Positions 28,938 to 38,393 of a DNA stretch of 53,820 nucleotides are shown here, one piece after another. Positions within the stretch are counted from its first letter, which is position 1. Each line of letters starts with the position of its first letter. Below the pieces are notes generated by a model. The model worked only from the letters and a program-made list of their open reading frames with translations. It was not told where the DNA came from and ran no database searches. Both the position numbers and the translations under genes were made by a program. Location of the stretch: the NCBI GenBank assembly GCA_026195905.1, contig JAPHRE010000059.1:1-53820 (forward strand), read 5' to 3'. Source of the DNA: Pseudopelagicola sp. GTDB taxonomy: Bacteria; Pseudomonadota; Alphaproteobacteria; Rhodobacterales; Rhodobacteraceae.

Positions 28938-29864
28938 ATGGGGAAATCTCCCGACGCCTTTCGCACCATAAGCGAAGTTGCCGACTGGCTTGATACCCAG
29001 GCGCATGTGCTACGCTTTTGGGAAAGCAAATTTACCCAAGTAAAACCCGTCAAACGCGCGGGCGGGCGGCGCTATTACCGCCCTGCCGATATGCTGTTGC
29101 TTGGCGGGATCAAGAAACTGCTGCATGACGATGGCATGACCATCAAAGGGGCGCAAAAACTCCTGCGCGAAAAAGGCATCAAATATGTCGCGACCTTGTC
29201 ACCGCCGCTCGTGGATGACGACACTCTCGCCCCCGAGGATGAGATCGACCTTGCCGTCGTGTCCGCCCCCGTCGAGGAAGAGCGCGGCACGGTCCTGAGT
29301 TTTGAGCGACGCAACGAGGCTGAGGCACTGCCCCCCGACGCAGATGCCCCCGCACAGACCGCGCCAGAAGAACCCGCGCCCGAAGAGACCAAAGTGGACG
29401 ACGACGCCGAAATCGCCGCCAAAACACATGCCGATTCCAAATTTCTCCAAGACGCCGAGGGCGATACCTTCTCGTTCCGCCCGCCCCCCTCTGCCCCGGA
29501 GGACGAGTCGCCCGAAGCGCCGGACAGCATCCCATCCTTCGTGCAGCGCGTGGTCCCAAAGCCTCGCGCACAGGACGAAGTGCCCGCCTCTGTGACGTCC
29601 GCCGTCGATACGTCTGACGCGACCGGTGCCACCGAAGAGGACATCACCGCGCCGGAGCCGGATGAAACTCCCCCGCCCGCCGAAGACGTCACCGCCACGG
29701 AACCGACCGCAGACCCGAACGCGGACCCAGACCCAGAGCTGACTCTCCTGAGCGAGATTGCCTCAATGACTGCTGTTGCGCCGCAAAATCGGGGCGATGT
29801 GGCGGCGCTTTTGGATCGGATCACCGCGCTTTGTGATCGCATCGAAGCGGCGGAAAATGCCTAA
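28938..29864 (+). CDS. MerR-family regulator with long acidic tail
   Basis: A 308-residue protein. Residues 5-75 form a MerR helix-turn-helix with wing ([57 protein letters not shown]). The rest, about 90-308, is low-complexity Asp/Glu/Pro/Ala sequence ([25 protein letters not shown]) with no ligand-binding cysteines, ending in a short helix. This is the alphaproteobacterial MerR type encoded next to ihfA; its targets are unknown. Likely co-transcribed with ihfA and read towards tRNA-Pro. Confidence 0.88.
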   Translation: MGKSPDAFRTISEVADWLDTQAHVLRFWESKFTQVKPVKRAGGRRYYRPADMLLLGGIKKLLHDDGMTIKGAQKLLREKGIKYVATLSPPLVDDDTLAPEDEIDLAVVSAPVEEERGTVLSFERRNEAEALPPDADAPAQTAPEEPAPEETKVDDDAEIAAKTHADSKFLQDAEGDTFSFRPPPSAPEDESPEAPDSIPSFVQRVVPKPRAQDEVPASVTSAVDTSDATGATEEDITAPEPDETPPPAEDVTATEPTADPNADPDPELTLLSEIASMTAVAPQNRGDVAALLDRITALCDRIEAAENA

Positions 29865-29924
29865 AGCCTGTTTTCGTTTTTTGACTTGCCCCTGCCCTCA
29901 AATTCGCTATGAACACCCCATCGT

Positions 29925-30001
29925 CGGGCTATGGCGCAGCCTGGTAGCGCGTCCGTCTGGGGGACGGAAGGTCGCAGGTTCGAGTCCTGCTAGCCCGACC
30001 A
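29925..30001 (+). tRNA. tRNA-Pro (anticodon GGG)
   Basis: A complete 77-base cloverleaf with encoded CCA. The acceptor CGGGCTA pairs with TAGCCCG; the D arm is GCGCAGCCTGGTAGCGC; the anticodon stem TCCGT/ACGGA encloses loop CTGGGGG with anticodon GGG; the T arm is GCAGG-TTCGAGT-CCTGC. A terminator follows nine bases later. A minus-strand open frame over it is a shadow. Confidence 0.98.
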
Positions 30002-30009
30002 TTAAAAAC

Positions 30010-30041
30010 CGCCCGTGGCCCTCTGGGTCCGGGCGTTTTTT
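30010..30041 (+). terminator. Intrinsic terminator of tRNA-Pro
   Basis: The outer stem CGCCCG/CGGGCG encloses an inner GGCCC/GGGTC helix and is followed by six T. The following dcd gene therefore needs its own promoter or readthrough. Confidence 0.88.
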
Positions 30042-30065
30042 GTATCCATATCGCGGGAGGACACC

Positions 30066-31142
30066 ATGACAGGCGTATTGCCCAGCCAGACCATCGCCAC
30101 CATGCTTGAGAGCGGTGAGATCATCGCCAATCCCGCCCCCGTCGAAGGTCAGGTGCAACCCGCAAGCCTTGATTTGCGCCTTGGCACCGTCGCCTATCGC
30201 GTGCGCGCCTCGTTCCTTGCCGGGGCGGATCGGACCGTCGCGGACCGGCTTGATGAGTTCGAAATGCACCGCATTGATCTTACCGAAGGCGCGGTGCTCG
30301 AAAAGGGCTGTGTCTATGTCGTGCCGCTGATGGAGAGCCTCGCGCTGCCGCCCGAGGTCAACGCCGTCGCCAACGCCAAAAGCTCGACCGGCCGTCTGGA
30401 CCTACTGACCCGCACCATTACGGATGGCGGCGCCGAGTTTGACCGCATCCCGACCGGCTATACTGGCCCGCTTTATGCCGAGATTTGCCCGCGCTCGTTC
30501 TCGGTCCTCGTGCGCCCCGGTATGCGCCTCAACCAGATTCGCTTTCGCAACGGCCAAAGCATCCTGAGCGACGCCGACCTCTCCGTCTTGCACGACCGAA
30601 GCCCGCTTGTGGATGGCGAGGCGGTGATCGACGATGGGCTAGGGTTTTCCGTTGACCTCAAACCCGCCTCCGGCACGTTGGTCGGCTACCGCGCCAAACC
30701 CCATACCGGGGTGATCGACCTCGACAATATCGGCCATTACGACCCCGCCGAATACTGGGAAGAGGTCCGCAGCCACGATGGCCAGATCATCCTCGACCCC
30801 GGCGCGTTTTATATCCTCGTAAGCCGCGAAGCGGTACACATCCCGCCCGCCTACGCCGCTGAAATGGCGCCCTACCTTGCTATGGTGGGGGAATTTCGGG
30901 TGCATTATGCCGGATTTTTCGACCCCGGTTTCGGTCATGACGCCGCAGGCGGCACCGGCTCGCGTGGCGTGCTTGAGGTGCGCTGTCACGAAGCGCCCTT
31001 TGTCCTCGAACACGGTCAGGTGGTCGGTCGCCTTGTCTATGAACGCATGGCAGACGTCCCCGAGCAACTCTATGGCTCCGGGATCGCCTCAAACTATCAG
31101 GGGCAAGGCCTCAAGCTCTCAAAGCATTTCAAGACGCCCTGA
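30066..31142 (+). CDS. dcd: dCTP deaminase, long alphaproteobacterial form
   Basis: A 358-residue enzyme converting dCTP to dUTP, the main route to dTTP precursors. It is about twice the length of the E. coli enzyme (193 residues) and appears to contain two related trimeric-dUTPase-like halves: residues 1-180 with NAKSSTGRLDLLTRTITDGG and the second half with IILDPGAFYILVSREAVHIPP and GFFDPGFGHDAAGGTGSRGVLEV. GGGAGGACACC precedes the ATG at 30066. Readers may know this length class as '2'-deoxycytidine 5'-triphosphate deaminase'. Confidence 0.88.
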   Translation: MTGVLPSQTIATMLESGEIIANPAPVEGQVQPASLDLRLGTVAYRVRASFLAGADRTVADRLDEFEMHRIDLTEGAVLEKGCVYVVPLMESLALPPEVNAVANAKSSTGRLDLLTRTITDGGAEFDRIPTGYTGPLYAEICPRSFSVLVRPGMRLNQIRFRNGQSILSDADLSVLHDRSPLVDGEAVIDDGLGFSVDLKPASGTLVGYRAKPHTGVIDLDNIGHYDPAEYWEEVRSHDGQIILDPGAFYILVSREAVHIPPAYAAEMAPYLAMVGEFRVHYAGFFDPGFGHDAAGGTGSRGVLEVRCHEAPFVLEHGQVVGRLVYERMADVPEQLYGSGIASNYQGQGLKLSKHFKTP

Positions 31143-31168
31143 CCGGGCCTCTCTCGGGGTAACCTGCC

Positions 31169-31396
31169 TTAGAACTTGTTCATACGGCGCGCCATACGCG
31201 CGGCCCGGCGGGCCTGTTTGACGCCCTGTTGCGCGGATTGGTTTTGCCCCGGCGGAGTGCCGCGGTGTTCTTGGGGTGTGGCACGACCGGCGCTGTCTTT
31301 CTTGCCAAGGGCATTTACCCCGGCATTGACGCCGCTATTGATCGCTTTGCGCACGAACATGCGCAACACCATGTTGATGATGCTATTGGCATTCAT
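31169..31396 (-). CDS. Small basic hypothetical protein
   Basis: A 75-residue protein with an N-terminal hydrophobic helix (NANSIINMVLRMFVRKAINSG), a Gly/Pro/Gln-rich middle (TPPGQNQSAQQG) and a very basic C-terminal helix (ARRAARMARRMNKF). AGAGGGAA lies upstream of the ATG. It stands alone, convergent with dcd. I do not recognise a function. The composition could suit a membrane-proximal or nucleic-acid-binding small protein. Confidence 0.65.
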   Translation of the reverse strand: MNANSIINMVLRMFVRKAINSGVNAGVNALGKKDSAGRATPQEHRGTPPGQNQSAQQGVKQARRAARMARRMNKF

Positions 31397-31493
31397 GACA
31401 TCGGGTTCCCTCTGTTCGAAATTGTCTTGGGCATGCTACCCTCTAATTTAGGAAAAACTGTGGCAATTACAAATTTGCCTGCGCCACGCCTCA

Positions 31494-32198
31494 TCAATCC
31501 TCGAAAAGCTCTGATTGCCCTTCGCTGCTTTCTTCTTCGCCCTCATCGCCATCGCCAAGCGTCGGCATGGTGCCCGGCGGTGGCCTGCTCTCAAGAAGAC
31601 CCGCCGCCCGAAGCTCTTTCAACCCCGGCAGATCGCGCGTATTCTCAAGCCCGAACTGATCGAGAAAGACCTGCGTCACAACAAAGGTCACAGGCCGCCC
31701 CGGCGTCATCTTGCGCCGCCCAAACCGAATCCACTCCATCTCAAGAAGCTGATCCACCGTGCCGCGCGAAACGCTCACGCCCCGGATTTCTTCAATTTCG
31801 GCCCGCGTGATCGGCTGGTGATAGGCGATGATCGCCAAGGTCTCGATCGCGGCCCGGCTAAGTTTGCGGGTCTCTATCATTTCCTTTTGCATCAAGAACC
31901 CAAGGTCCGGCGCCGTGCGCATCGCCCAGGCATCGCCAACCTTGACCACCCGTACGCCGCGCCCCTCATACCGCTTGCGCAGATGTACCAATGCCTCCGC
32001 CGCATCACAGCCATGTGGCATCCGACTATTCAGCTCCTTGACCGTCACTGGCTCGGCGCTGGCAAACAGGATCGCCTCGCACATCCGCTCTTGCTCGGCC
32101 ATCGGCGGGGCTTCAAATAGGCTTTCCTCCGCGCCGCTATCCGCTGCGTCGCCTGCCTCTGCGCCAAAGCCTTCTTTCTTTTCAATATCTTCAGACAT
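31494..32198 (-). CDS. scpB: Segregation and condensation protein B
   Basis: A 234-residue winged-helix kleisin-interacting subunit of the SMC-ScpAB condensin. Family segments are CEAILFASAEPVTVKELNSRMP, TRKLSRAAIETLAIIAYHQPITRAEIEEIRGVSVSRGTVDQLLE and GRPVTFVVTQVFLDQFGL. The ATG at 32198 overlaps the end of scpA by 8 bp. In many alphaproteobacteria tatABC follows scpB; here a small hypothetical and dcd follow instead. Confidence 0.95.
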   Translation of the reverse strand: MSEDIEKKEGFGAEAGDAADSGAEESLFEAPPMAEQERMCEAILFASAEPVTVKELNSRMPHGCDAAEALVHLRKRYEGRGVRVVKVGDAWAMRTAPDLGFLMQKEMIETRKLSRAAIETLAIIAYHQPITRAEIEEIRGVSVSRGTVDQLLEMEWIRFGRRKMTPGRPVTFVVTQVFLDQFGLENTRDLPGLKELRAAGLLESRPPPGTMPTLGDGDEGEEESSEGQSELFED

Positions 32199-32988
32199 GA
32201 TCTTGATCTTTCTTGCGCAGCTCAATCGGCGCGAAACTCTCGCTTTGGCGGATTTCGACCTTGCCCTCTTTTGCAAGCTCAAGAGAGGCCGCAAACGTCG
32301 AGGCCGTGGCCGAGCGCCGCTTCTTGGGGTCGCTCTCCCACCCGGTCGGCAGATAGCTCAGGATATCGGTCCAATCCCCGGCATAGCCGATCAATCCGCG
32401 CATCCGCTCCAAGGCTTCTTCCATTGTAAAAACCGACTCCCGGTCCATAACAAAGGGGCGAAACTCATCCCGCGTCCTGAGCCGCGCATAGCCCTGCATC
32501 AGATCCAAAAGCGTCGCCGTATAGGTGATCTTGCGCACCCGCATGACATCTTCCGGCACACCGCGCGCAAAGAAATCCCGCCCCAACCTGTCGCGCGCCA
32601 TGAGCCGCGCCGCCGCATCACGCATCGCCTGAAGCCGCTCAAGCTGAAACGCCAAATGCGCCGCAAGCTCCTCGCCCGACGGCCCCTCTTCGCTTGGGTC
32701 CGGGGGCAACAAAAGCCGCGATTTCAGGAACGCCAGCCACGCCGCCATCACAAGGTAATCCGCCGCCAATTCGATCCGAAGCTGTTTGGCCTTCTCCACA
32801 AAGGCAAGATATTGCTGCGCCAGATGCAGGATCGAGATTTTGCGAAGATCAACCTTCTGCGTCCGTGACAAGGTCAACAAAAGGTCAAGCGGGCCTTCGA
32901 ACCCGTCCACATCGACAATAAGCGCCTCCGCAGCAAGCCGCGCGGCAACCTTGTCTTCGTGAAATGACTCCGTGTCGTCCTCAGACAT
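32191..32988 (-). CDS. scpA: Segregation and condensation protein A
   Basis: A 265-residue kleisin that links the SMC heads. Typical features are FEGPLDLLLTLSRTQKVDLRKISI near residue 30, DYLVMAAWLAFLKSRLLLP and the C-terminal winged helix (FAASLELAKEGKVEIRQSESFAPI). The ATG overlaps the nagZ stop by 8 bp, so nagZ-scpA-scpB are translationally coupled. Confidence 0.95.
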   Translation of the reverse strand: MSEDDTESFHEDKVAARLAAEALIVDVDGFEGPLDLLLTLSRTQKVDLRKISILHLAQQYLAFVEKAKQLRIELAADYLVMAAWLAFLKSRLLLPPDPSEEGPSGEELAAHLAFQLERLQAMRDAAARLMARDRLGRDFFARGVPEDVMRVRKITYTATLLDLMQGYARLRTRDEFRPFVMDRESVFTMEEALERMRGLIGYAGDWTDILSYLPTGWESDPKKRRSATASTFAASLELAKEGKVEIRQSESFAPIELRKKDQDHV

Positions 32989-33985
32989 ACCCTTGCCCTG
33001 AAAGAAGGGCTTCAAGTTCGGCACAGAGCGCCGAAATGTCAACAGGTGTGGGCGTCGGCCGCGCCGCAAGAACCGCTTCGGCGCGCCGCTCTGCGGCACC
33101 GCTCAACTGTCCTGTTGCGCTGGCAACCTCGGTCATCTCGTCGAAATCGCCGTTGCAATGCAGGATCACATCACAGCCCGCCGCAATGGATGCGCGTGAC
33201 CGCTCTGCCAACGTCCCCGAAAGCGCCTGCATCGAAATATCATCGGTCATGATCAGGCCATCAAACCCGATCTCCTCGCGAATAAGCCGCATCATCATAG
33301 GCGAGACCGTGGCAGGTTGATCGTCAAGCGCCTCATAGACAAGATGCGCCGTCATCCCCATCGCAAGATCGTTAAGCGCCTTGAAGGGCGCAAAATCGCG
33401 CGCCAAGGCCGCACGCCCGGCCGTCACGCGCGGTAGATCAAGATGGCTATCGGCCCGCGCCCGTCCATGACCGGGAATATGTTTGAGAACCGGATAAACC
33501 CCGCCCTCCATAAGCCCCTGCGCCACGGCCCGCCCAAGCCGCGCCACGGTATCGGCCTCAAACCCGTAACAGCGATCCTTGAGAAACGGGTGCGTCCCGG
33601 TTTCCGCGACATCCACCAAAGGCGCGCAATTGGCATCCACGCCACAGGCCCGAAGTTCGTCGGCAATAATGCGATAGCGCAGATACATCGCCCGCTCCGC
33701 CGCCGCGCCCGCCTGTGTCACAAACGCCAGCGGCGCGGGCCATTCGCGCCCCAAAGGCGGGCGAAATCGCTGCACGCGCCCACCTTCCTGATCAATCAGG
33801 ATCGGTGCATCGTGATCGACACAGGCCCGCAACTCGGCGCAAAGCGCACGCACCTGTGCGCAATCCTCGATATTGCGGGCAAAAAGGATAAACCCAAAGG
33901 GGCGCTGGTCGCGAAAGAAATCCCGTTCACGCGGTGAAAGACGTGGCCCTTCACAGCCAAAGATCACCGCGCCAAGCGCACTCAC
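32981..33985 (-). CDS. nagZ: Beta-N-acetylhexosaminidase NagZ
   Basis: A 334-residue family 3 glycosidase that removes GlcNAc from anhydro-muropeptides in the cytoplasm. KHIPGHGRARADSHLDLP is the GH3 Lys/His motif and the nucleophile Asp is in IMTDDISMQAL. A GTG at 33985 overlaps the SPOR gene stop as GTGA and matches the usual family start (SALGAVIFGCEG), so it is preferred over the GTG at 34036. Functionally linked to anmK and the lytic transglycosylase. Confidence 0.94.
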   Translation of the reverse strand: MSALGAVIFGCEGPRLSPRERDFFRDQRPFGFILFARNIEDCAQVRALCAELRACVDHDAPILIDQEGGRVQRFRPPLGREWPAPLAFVTQAGAAAERAMYLRYRIIADELRACGVDANCAPLVDVAETGTHPFLKDRCYGFEADTVARLGRAVAQGLMEGGVYPVLKHIPGHGRARADSHLDLPRVTAGRAALARDFAPFKALNDLAMGMTAHLVYEALDDQPATVSPMMMRLIREEIGFDGLIMTDDISMQALSGTLAERSRASIAAGCDVILHCNGDFDEMTEVASATGQLSGAAERRAEAVLAARPTPTPVDISALCAELEALLSGQGYV

Positions 33986-34872
33986 CGCGCCGTTACCGGG
34001 ATACAATCCGCGTTTTGCGCCTTGAGCGCCGAGCACAGCCGCCGTGCATCGCTCAGATCGGCAAACCCCATAACGCGCAGCCGATAAAAGGTCCGCCCGC
34101 CGCTCTGGGCTTTTTGGATCACGCGCGTCTTGTCGCCAAGATACTCGCCAAACCGCTTGTGGAGCTTATCCCACTCGCCGCGCGCAATATCGGCGCTACC
34201 GTAGGCGCCAAGCTGCACCATCCGCGTGCCGCTAGGCACCTCGCTGACCTCATCTACCGCAGAGGTATCGGCCCGCGCGACCGTATCGGTCGCGGGCGCG
34301 GACACAGTCGAAAGCGATGCGGGGCGTAGCTTGGGGCGCAAAGACCGGCCCAGACCGCCCTCAACCGTCGCCTCAGGCTGCGGCGCAGCGGCTGAAACCA
34401 CAACCGGCGCAGGCTCCTCAAGCGGCTTGGAATCCCCCGCAAGTTTGGCCGCGAACTCTTCGATATCGCCAATCTCTTGCGGTCCAAGCGGTGCCGGGGC
34501 GACAATTTCGGGTTGCCGCTCCCTGGCCACGGGCACGGCCTCTTCCGCGCCAAGATCAATCGGCGGCGGGGCAAGAACAAACCGATCCGCAGGCTTGCTC
34601 GCCGTCCCTTCTGCCGCAACCTCATTGACCGCAAGCCCTTGGTGGGCCGCTTGTCGCCCGCCAGGATCATCGGGTTGAATGCGCATCGGCCCCTCGACCG
34701 CGCGCACAACCGGAACCCCGGTCACATCCCGCACAAGAAGTTTGTAGCCCCAAACACCGGCCCCAATCACAAGACCAAGCGACAACGCCGCACCTGCCCA
34801 GTTCAAAAGAGGTGTCAAGGATCGGGGTTCATGCGCGGACATATGCTGCCCGGACATCGGAATCTCTGCCAT
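33982..34872 (-). CDS. SPOR-domain membrane protein
   Basis: A 296-residue single-pass protein. A transmembrane helix lies at about 24-45 (LNWAGAALSLGLVIGAGVWGY), followed by a long Pro/Ala/Glu-rich periplasmic linker and a C-terminal SPOR domain (about 215-296: GTRMVQLGAYGSADIARGEW; TFYRLRVMGFADLSDARRLC) that binds denuded septal glycan. It is encoded between argS and nagZ, as in related genomes, implying a role at the division site. Confidence 0.9.
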   Translation of the reverse strand: MAEIPMSGQHMSAHEPRSLTPLLNWAGAALSLGLVIGAGVWGYKLLVRDVTGVPVVRAVEGPMRIQPDDPGGRQAAHQGLAVNEVAAEGTASKPADRFVLAPPPIDLGAEEAVPVARERQPEIVAPAPLGPQEIGDIEEFAAKLAGDSKPLEEPAPVVVSAAAPQPEATVEGGLGRSLRPKLRPASLSTVSAPATDTVARADTSAVDEVSEVPSGTRMVQLGAYGSADIARGEWDKLHKRFGEYLGDKTRVIQKAQSGGRTFYRLRVMGFADLSDARRLCSALKAQNADCIPVTAR

Positions 34873-34955
34873 TGTATCGCCTCACTGCCTCGACGATACA
34901 ATGTCGCCGGGGTCGTCTTGCCATTTGCCTCAACCCCGCGCGACGTGTGGCTTTG

Positions 34956-36701
34956 TTACCGCATCTCTTGCGCAGGAGTTACGCCAAGAATACCAAGACC
35001 GGCGGAAATAACAATGGCAACGGACCGGGCAAGGGCAATTTTGGCTTGCGATGTGGCCGCATCGCCCTCCTGAATAAAGCGCAATGACGCATCATCATTG
35101 CCCTTATTCCAGAACGCATGCAGCTCACTGGCCAATTCATAGAGGTAAAAGGCGACGCGATGCGGCTCGTTGGTGCGCCCCGCGATCTCAACAAGGCGCG
35201 GCCATTCCGCAACCTTCTTGGCCACCGCGATCTCGGCCTCATGGCTGAGCTTGCCAAGGTCTGCCGCGATCAGCGTTTCATCATCAACCGCAATCCCGGC
35301 CTCGGCCGCCTTGCGCAGCACCGAACACACCCGTGCATGGGCGTATTGCACGTAAAAGACCGGGTTGTCCTTGGACTGCTCAAGCACCTTGTCAAAATCG
35401 AAATCCAGCGGCGCATCGTTCTTGCGCGTGAGCATCACAAAGCGGGTCACATCTGGCCCCACCTGCTCCACAACATCGCGCAGGGTCACGAAAGTGCCCG
35501 CCCGTTTCGACATCTTGAACGGCTGGCCATTCTTCCAAAGTTTCACAAGTTGCGTCAGCTTGATATCAAGCGGCACCTGCCCATCCGAAAGCGCCGACAC
35601 GGCCGCCTTCATGCGTTTGACATAGCCGCCATGATCCGCGCCAAATACATCAATTAGCGCGTCGAACCCTCTGGAAATCTTATCAAAATGATAGGCGATA
35701 TCGGGGGCGAAATAGGTCCAGCTTCCATCGGACTTCTTGACCGGGCGATCCACATCATCGCCATGATCGGTCGATCGGAAAAGCGTCTGTTCGCGCGGTT
35801 CCCAATCTTCGGGCGTCTTGCCCTTGGGCGGCTCAAGCACGCCCTCATAGATCAGCCCCTTACTCTCCAGCGCCGCAAGCGCCGCCTCGATCCGGCCCGT
35901 GCCATAAAGCGCCTTTTCCGAGAAGAATACATCCATCTCAACGCCAAGCGCCCGAAGGTCGTCGCGGATCAAATCCATCATCGCTTCGGTCGCAAATTCG
36001 CGCACTTCCACAAGCCAGACATCTTCGTCTTGGCCCACATAGGCATCGCCAACCTTGTCTTTGAGTGCTGCGCCCACCGGGATCAGGTAATCGCCCGGAT
36101 AGGTGCCATCCTCGAACGCAACCTCCTGACCATGCGCCTCAAGATAGCGCAGGTAAACCGAGCGCGCCAAAACATCGACCTGCGCGCCGCCGTCGTTGAT
36201 GTAATATTCGCGCGTCACATCATAGCCGACAAAATCCAGCAAGCTCGCCAGCGCATCGCCAAAGACCGCGCCCCGCGTATGGCCCACATGAAGCGCCCCG
36301 GTCGGATTGGCCGATACATATTCGACATTGACCTTTTTGCCCTGCCCCATCGTCGAGCGACCGAACTCTGCGCCGGTCTCAAGGACCGATGCCACCACCC
36401 CCTGCCAGAGCGCCGGCGCAAGCCGCAGGTTAAGGAACCCCGGCCCCGCCACCTCGGCGCTGGCAATCCGCGCATCGGTCGCTAGCTTTTCTGCCAGAGT
36501 CTGGGCAATATCGCGCGGCTTCATCTTCGCGGGCTTGGCCAGAACCATTGCCGCATTGGTCGCCATATCCCCATGCGCTGCATCGCGCGGCGGCTCGACC
36601 GCCACATTGGCGAAATCAAGCCCCTCAGGCAGCACGCCCTCGGCCTGCATATGTTCAAGCGATGCGATGACAAGCACGCGCATTTCGGTAAATAGGTTCA
36701 T
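34956..36701 (-). CDS. argS: Arginyl-tRNA synthetase
   Basis: A 581-residue class I synthetase. The HIGH motif is HVGH at residues 138-141 within [15 protein letters not shown], and KMSKR lies at 396-400. The N-terminal Add-1 tRNA-binding region and a C-terminal DALR anticodon-binding domain (from about 460, [15 protein letters not shown]) are present. The ATG at 36701 is chosen; the frame is open another 12 codons upstream without a better start. It leads the argS-SPOR-nagZ-scpAB cluster. Confidence 0.97.
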   Translation of the reverse strand: MNLFTEMRVLVIASLEHMQAEGVLPEGLDFANVAVEPPRDAAHGDMATNAAMVLAKPAKMKPRDIAQTLAEKLATDARIASAEVAGPGFLNLRLAPALWQGVVASVLETGAEFGRSTMGQGKKVNVEYVSANPTGALHVGHTRGAVFGDALASLLDFVGYDVTREYYINDGGAQVDVLARSVYLRYLEAHGQEVAFEDGTYPGDYLIPVGAALKDKVGDAYVGQDEDVWLVEVREFATEAMMDLIRDDLRALGVEMDVFFSEKALYGTGRIEAALAALESKGLIYEGVLEPPKGKTPEDWEPREQTLFRSTDHGDDVDRPVKKSDGSWTYFAPDIAYHFDKISRGFDALIDVFGADHGGYVKRMKAAVSALSDGQVPLDIKLTQLVKLWKNGQPFKMSKRAGTFVTLRDVVEQVGPDVTRFVMLTRKNDAPLDFDFDKVLEQSKDNPVFYVQYAHARVCSVLRKAAEAGIAVDDETLIAADLGKLSHEAEIAVAKKVAEWPRLVEIAGRTNEPHRVAFYLYELASELHAFWNKGNDDASLRFIQEGDAATSQAKIALARSVAIVISAGLGILGVTPAQEMR

Positions 36702-36759
36702 CGGAGCGATCCTCGTGATTTGTCGCGGGTTTATCATTCCCGGCGGTCAGGTCAACCGA

Positions 36760-37914
36760 TCACCCCTTGCCAACAAGCCGTTCATGCTCCTGAAGCGCAA
36801 AGCGATCCGTCATGCCCGAAAGGTAATCCGATACGATCCGCGCAAGCCCCGTCTTGCCCTTGGCCTGTGCGATCTCGTCCTGCCACCGCTCCGGTAGGCG
36901 CGACGGGTCGCCAAGGTAAAGCGGAAAGAGATCCTCAACGACCTGCGTCACCTCTTTGCGCATGACAACAACGGACGGCGCGCGATACATGCGCGTGAAA
37001 AGAAAGGCCCGGATCACCTTGAGATCCCCAAAAACTTGCGGCGAAAACTGGATCACCGGCGCGCCAAGGGCGCGGATGTCCTCCACCGAACTTGCCCCGC
37101 TGGCCTGCAACAAAGCGCGCGAGGTGTCGATCACATCCGCAACCATAACCCCGAACACCCGGCGCAGCGCCTCATGCCGCCGCCGGATCGCCTCAAGCCC
37201 CGGATAGGCCCGGTCCACCTCTGCAAAGGCCGCGCCCACAATCGGCAATTCGGCGATCTCTGCTTCTGTAAATAACCCCGCCCGAAGCCCATCAAGAAGG
37301 TCATGGTTATTATAGGCAATATCATCCGAAAGCGCGGCCACCTGCGCCTCGGCGCTGGCATATGTCCCAAGCTCAAGATCATGCACCGCGTTGTAATCGG
37401 CCAACGCATAGGGCAATGCGCCCAATACCGGCCCGTTATGCTTGGCAATCGCCTCAAGCGTCTCCCATGTGAGGTTCAACCCGTCAAACGCGGCATAATG
37501 GCGTTCGCGCGCGGTCACGATGCGGATCGCCTGGGCGTTGTGATCGAACCCGCCATAGGGCTGCATCAACGCATCCAGCGCATCCTCGCCCGTATGCCCG
37601 AATGGCGTATGCCCAAGATCATGCGCCAGCGCGACCGCCTCTGTAAGCTCCTGATTGAGTCCCAAAGCCCCGGCAATCGTGCGCGCCACCTGCGCCACCT
37701 CAATAGAATGTGTCAGCCGGGTGCGAAAACTATCGCCCTCATGTTCGACAAAAACCTGTGTCTTATGCTTGAGGCGACGAAACGCGCTGGAATGGATGAT
37801 CCGGTCGCGATCCCTTTGAAAACAAGACCGAAACGCGCTCTCTTCTTCCTTGACCTTGCGCCCGCGCGACCGCGCTGGATCGGAGGCATAGGCGGCTGGT
37901 GTCCTCGCTTGCAT
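36760..37914 (-). CDS. dgt: dGTPase-like HD-domain triphosphohydrolase
   Basis: A 384-residue dNTP triphosphohydrolase-like protein. Basic N-terminus DPARSRGRKVKEEESAFR, then RDRIIHSSAFRRLKHKTQVF, THSIEVAQVARTIA and the HD pair in ALAHDLGHTPFGHTGE, and later DIAYNNHDLLDG. The group includes the deoxyguanosinetriphosphate triphosphohydrolase-like proteins, substrate not certain. The ATG at 37914 replaces a TTG at 37953. It lies 58 bp upstream of argS and is divergent from erpA. Confidence 0.93.
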   Translation of the reverse strand: MQARTPAAYASDPARSRGRKVKEEESAFRSCFQRDRDRIIHSSAFRRLKHKTQVFVEHEGDSFRTRLTHSIEVAQVARTIAGALGLNQELTEAVALAHDLGHTPFGHTGEDALDALMQPYGGFDHNAQAIRIVTARERHYAAFDGLNLTWETLEAIAKHNGPVLGALPYALADYNAVHDLELGTYASAEAQVAALSDDIAYNNHDLLDGLRAGLFTEAEIAELPIVGAAFAEVDRAYPGLEAIRRRHEALRRVFGVMVADVIDTSRALLQASGASSVEDIRALGAPVIQFSPQVFGDLKVIRAFLFTRMYRAPSVVVMRKEVTQVVEDLFPLYLGDPSRLPERWQDEIAQAKGKTGLARIVSDYLSGMTDRFALQEHERLVGKG

Positions 37915-38024
37915 GGTCTCGGCCCCTTTGTCGGTCCTTGTCGCGTGTCTCAAGGATTTCTATATTGCACCGTAACGCCGGTTGAAACCGGTCAATTGTC
38001 ACGCGCCGCCTCAGGAGTCCTGCC

Positions 38025-38348
38025 ATGAACCTGCCGCCCAAAGTCACCGACCGCGCCTTTGCCCGCCTCGCCGAAATCGGCGCCGCCGCGCAGGGACAAG
38101 CTTTGCGCGTCGCCGTTGAGGGCGGGGGATGTTCCGGGTTCCAATATGAGATCAAGCTCGACGCCCCGGCAGAGGATGACATGATCCTTGAAGGTCAGGG
38201 TGAGCAAGTGCTCGTTGATAGCGTCTCCCTGCCGTTCCTGTCCAATGCGGTGATTGATTTTACCGAGGAATTGATCGGGGCGCGTTTCGTCATCGAGAAC
38301 CCAAACGCCACAAGCTCCTGCGGCTGCGGCACCAGCTTCTCGATGTAA
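38025..38348 (+). CDS. erpA: Iron-sulfur insertion protein (HesB/IscA/ErpA type)
   Basis: A 107-residue A-type carrier delivering Fe-S clusters to apoproteins. The three conserved cysteines are present: Cys36 (GGGCSGFQYEI), Cys99 and Cys101 (SSCGCGTSF). The length and ENPNATSSCGCG ending fit ErpA/IscA. The assignment to ErpA rather than another A-type carrier is by context (divergent from dgt) and not certain. Confidence 0.93.
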   Translation: MNLPPKVTDRAFARLAEIGAAAQGQALRVAVEGGGCSGFQYEIKLDAPAEDDMILEGQGEQVLVDSVSLPFLSNAVIDFTEELIGARFVIENPNATSSCGCGTSFSM

Positions 38349-38393
38349 TCAAGAGCGCCGCAATCGTCGCCCTTTCGTATACTCCTCAACACC

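Noticed and set aside
29907-30269. Minus-strand frame with a GLEPATFRPPDG-type peptide
   Set aside because: This is the well-known translation artefact of the reverse complement of tRNA-Pro.
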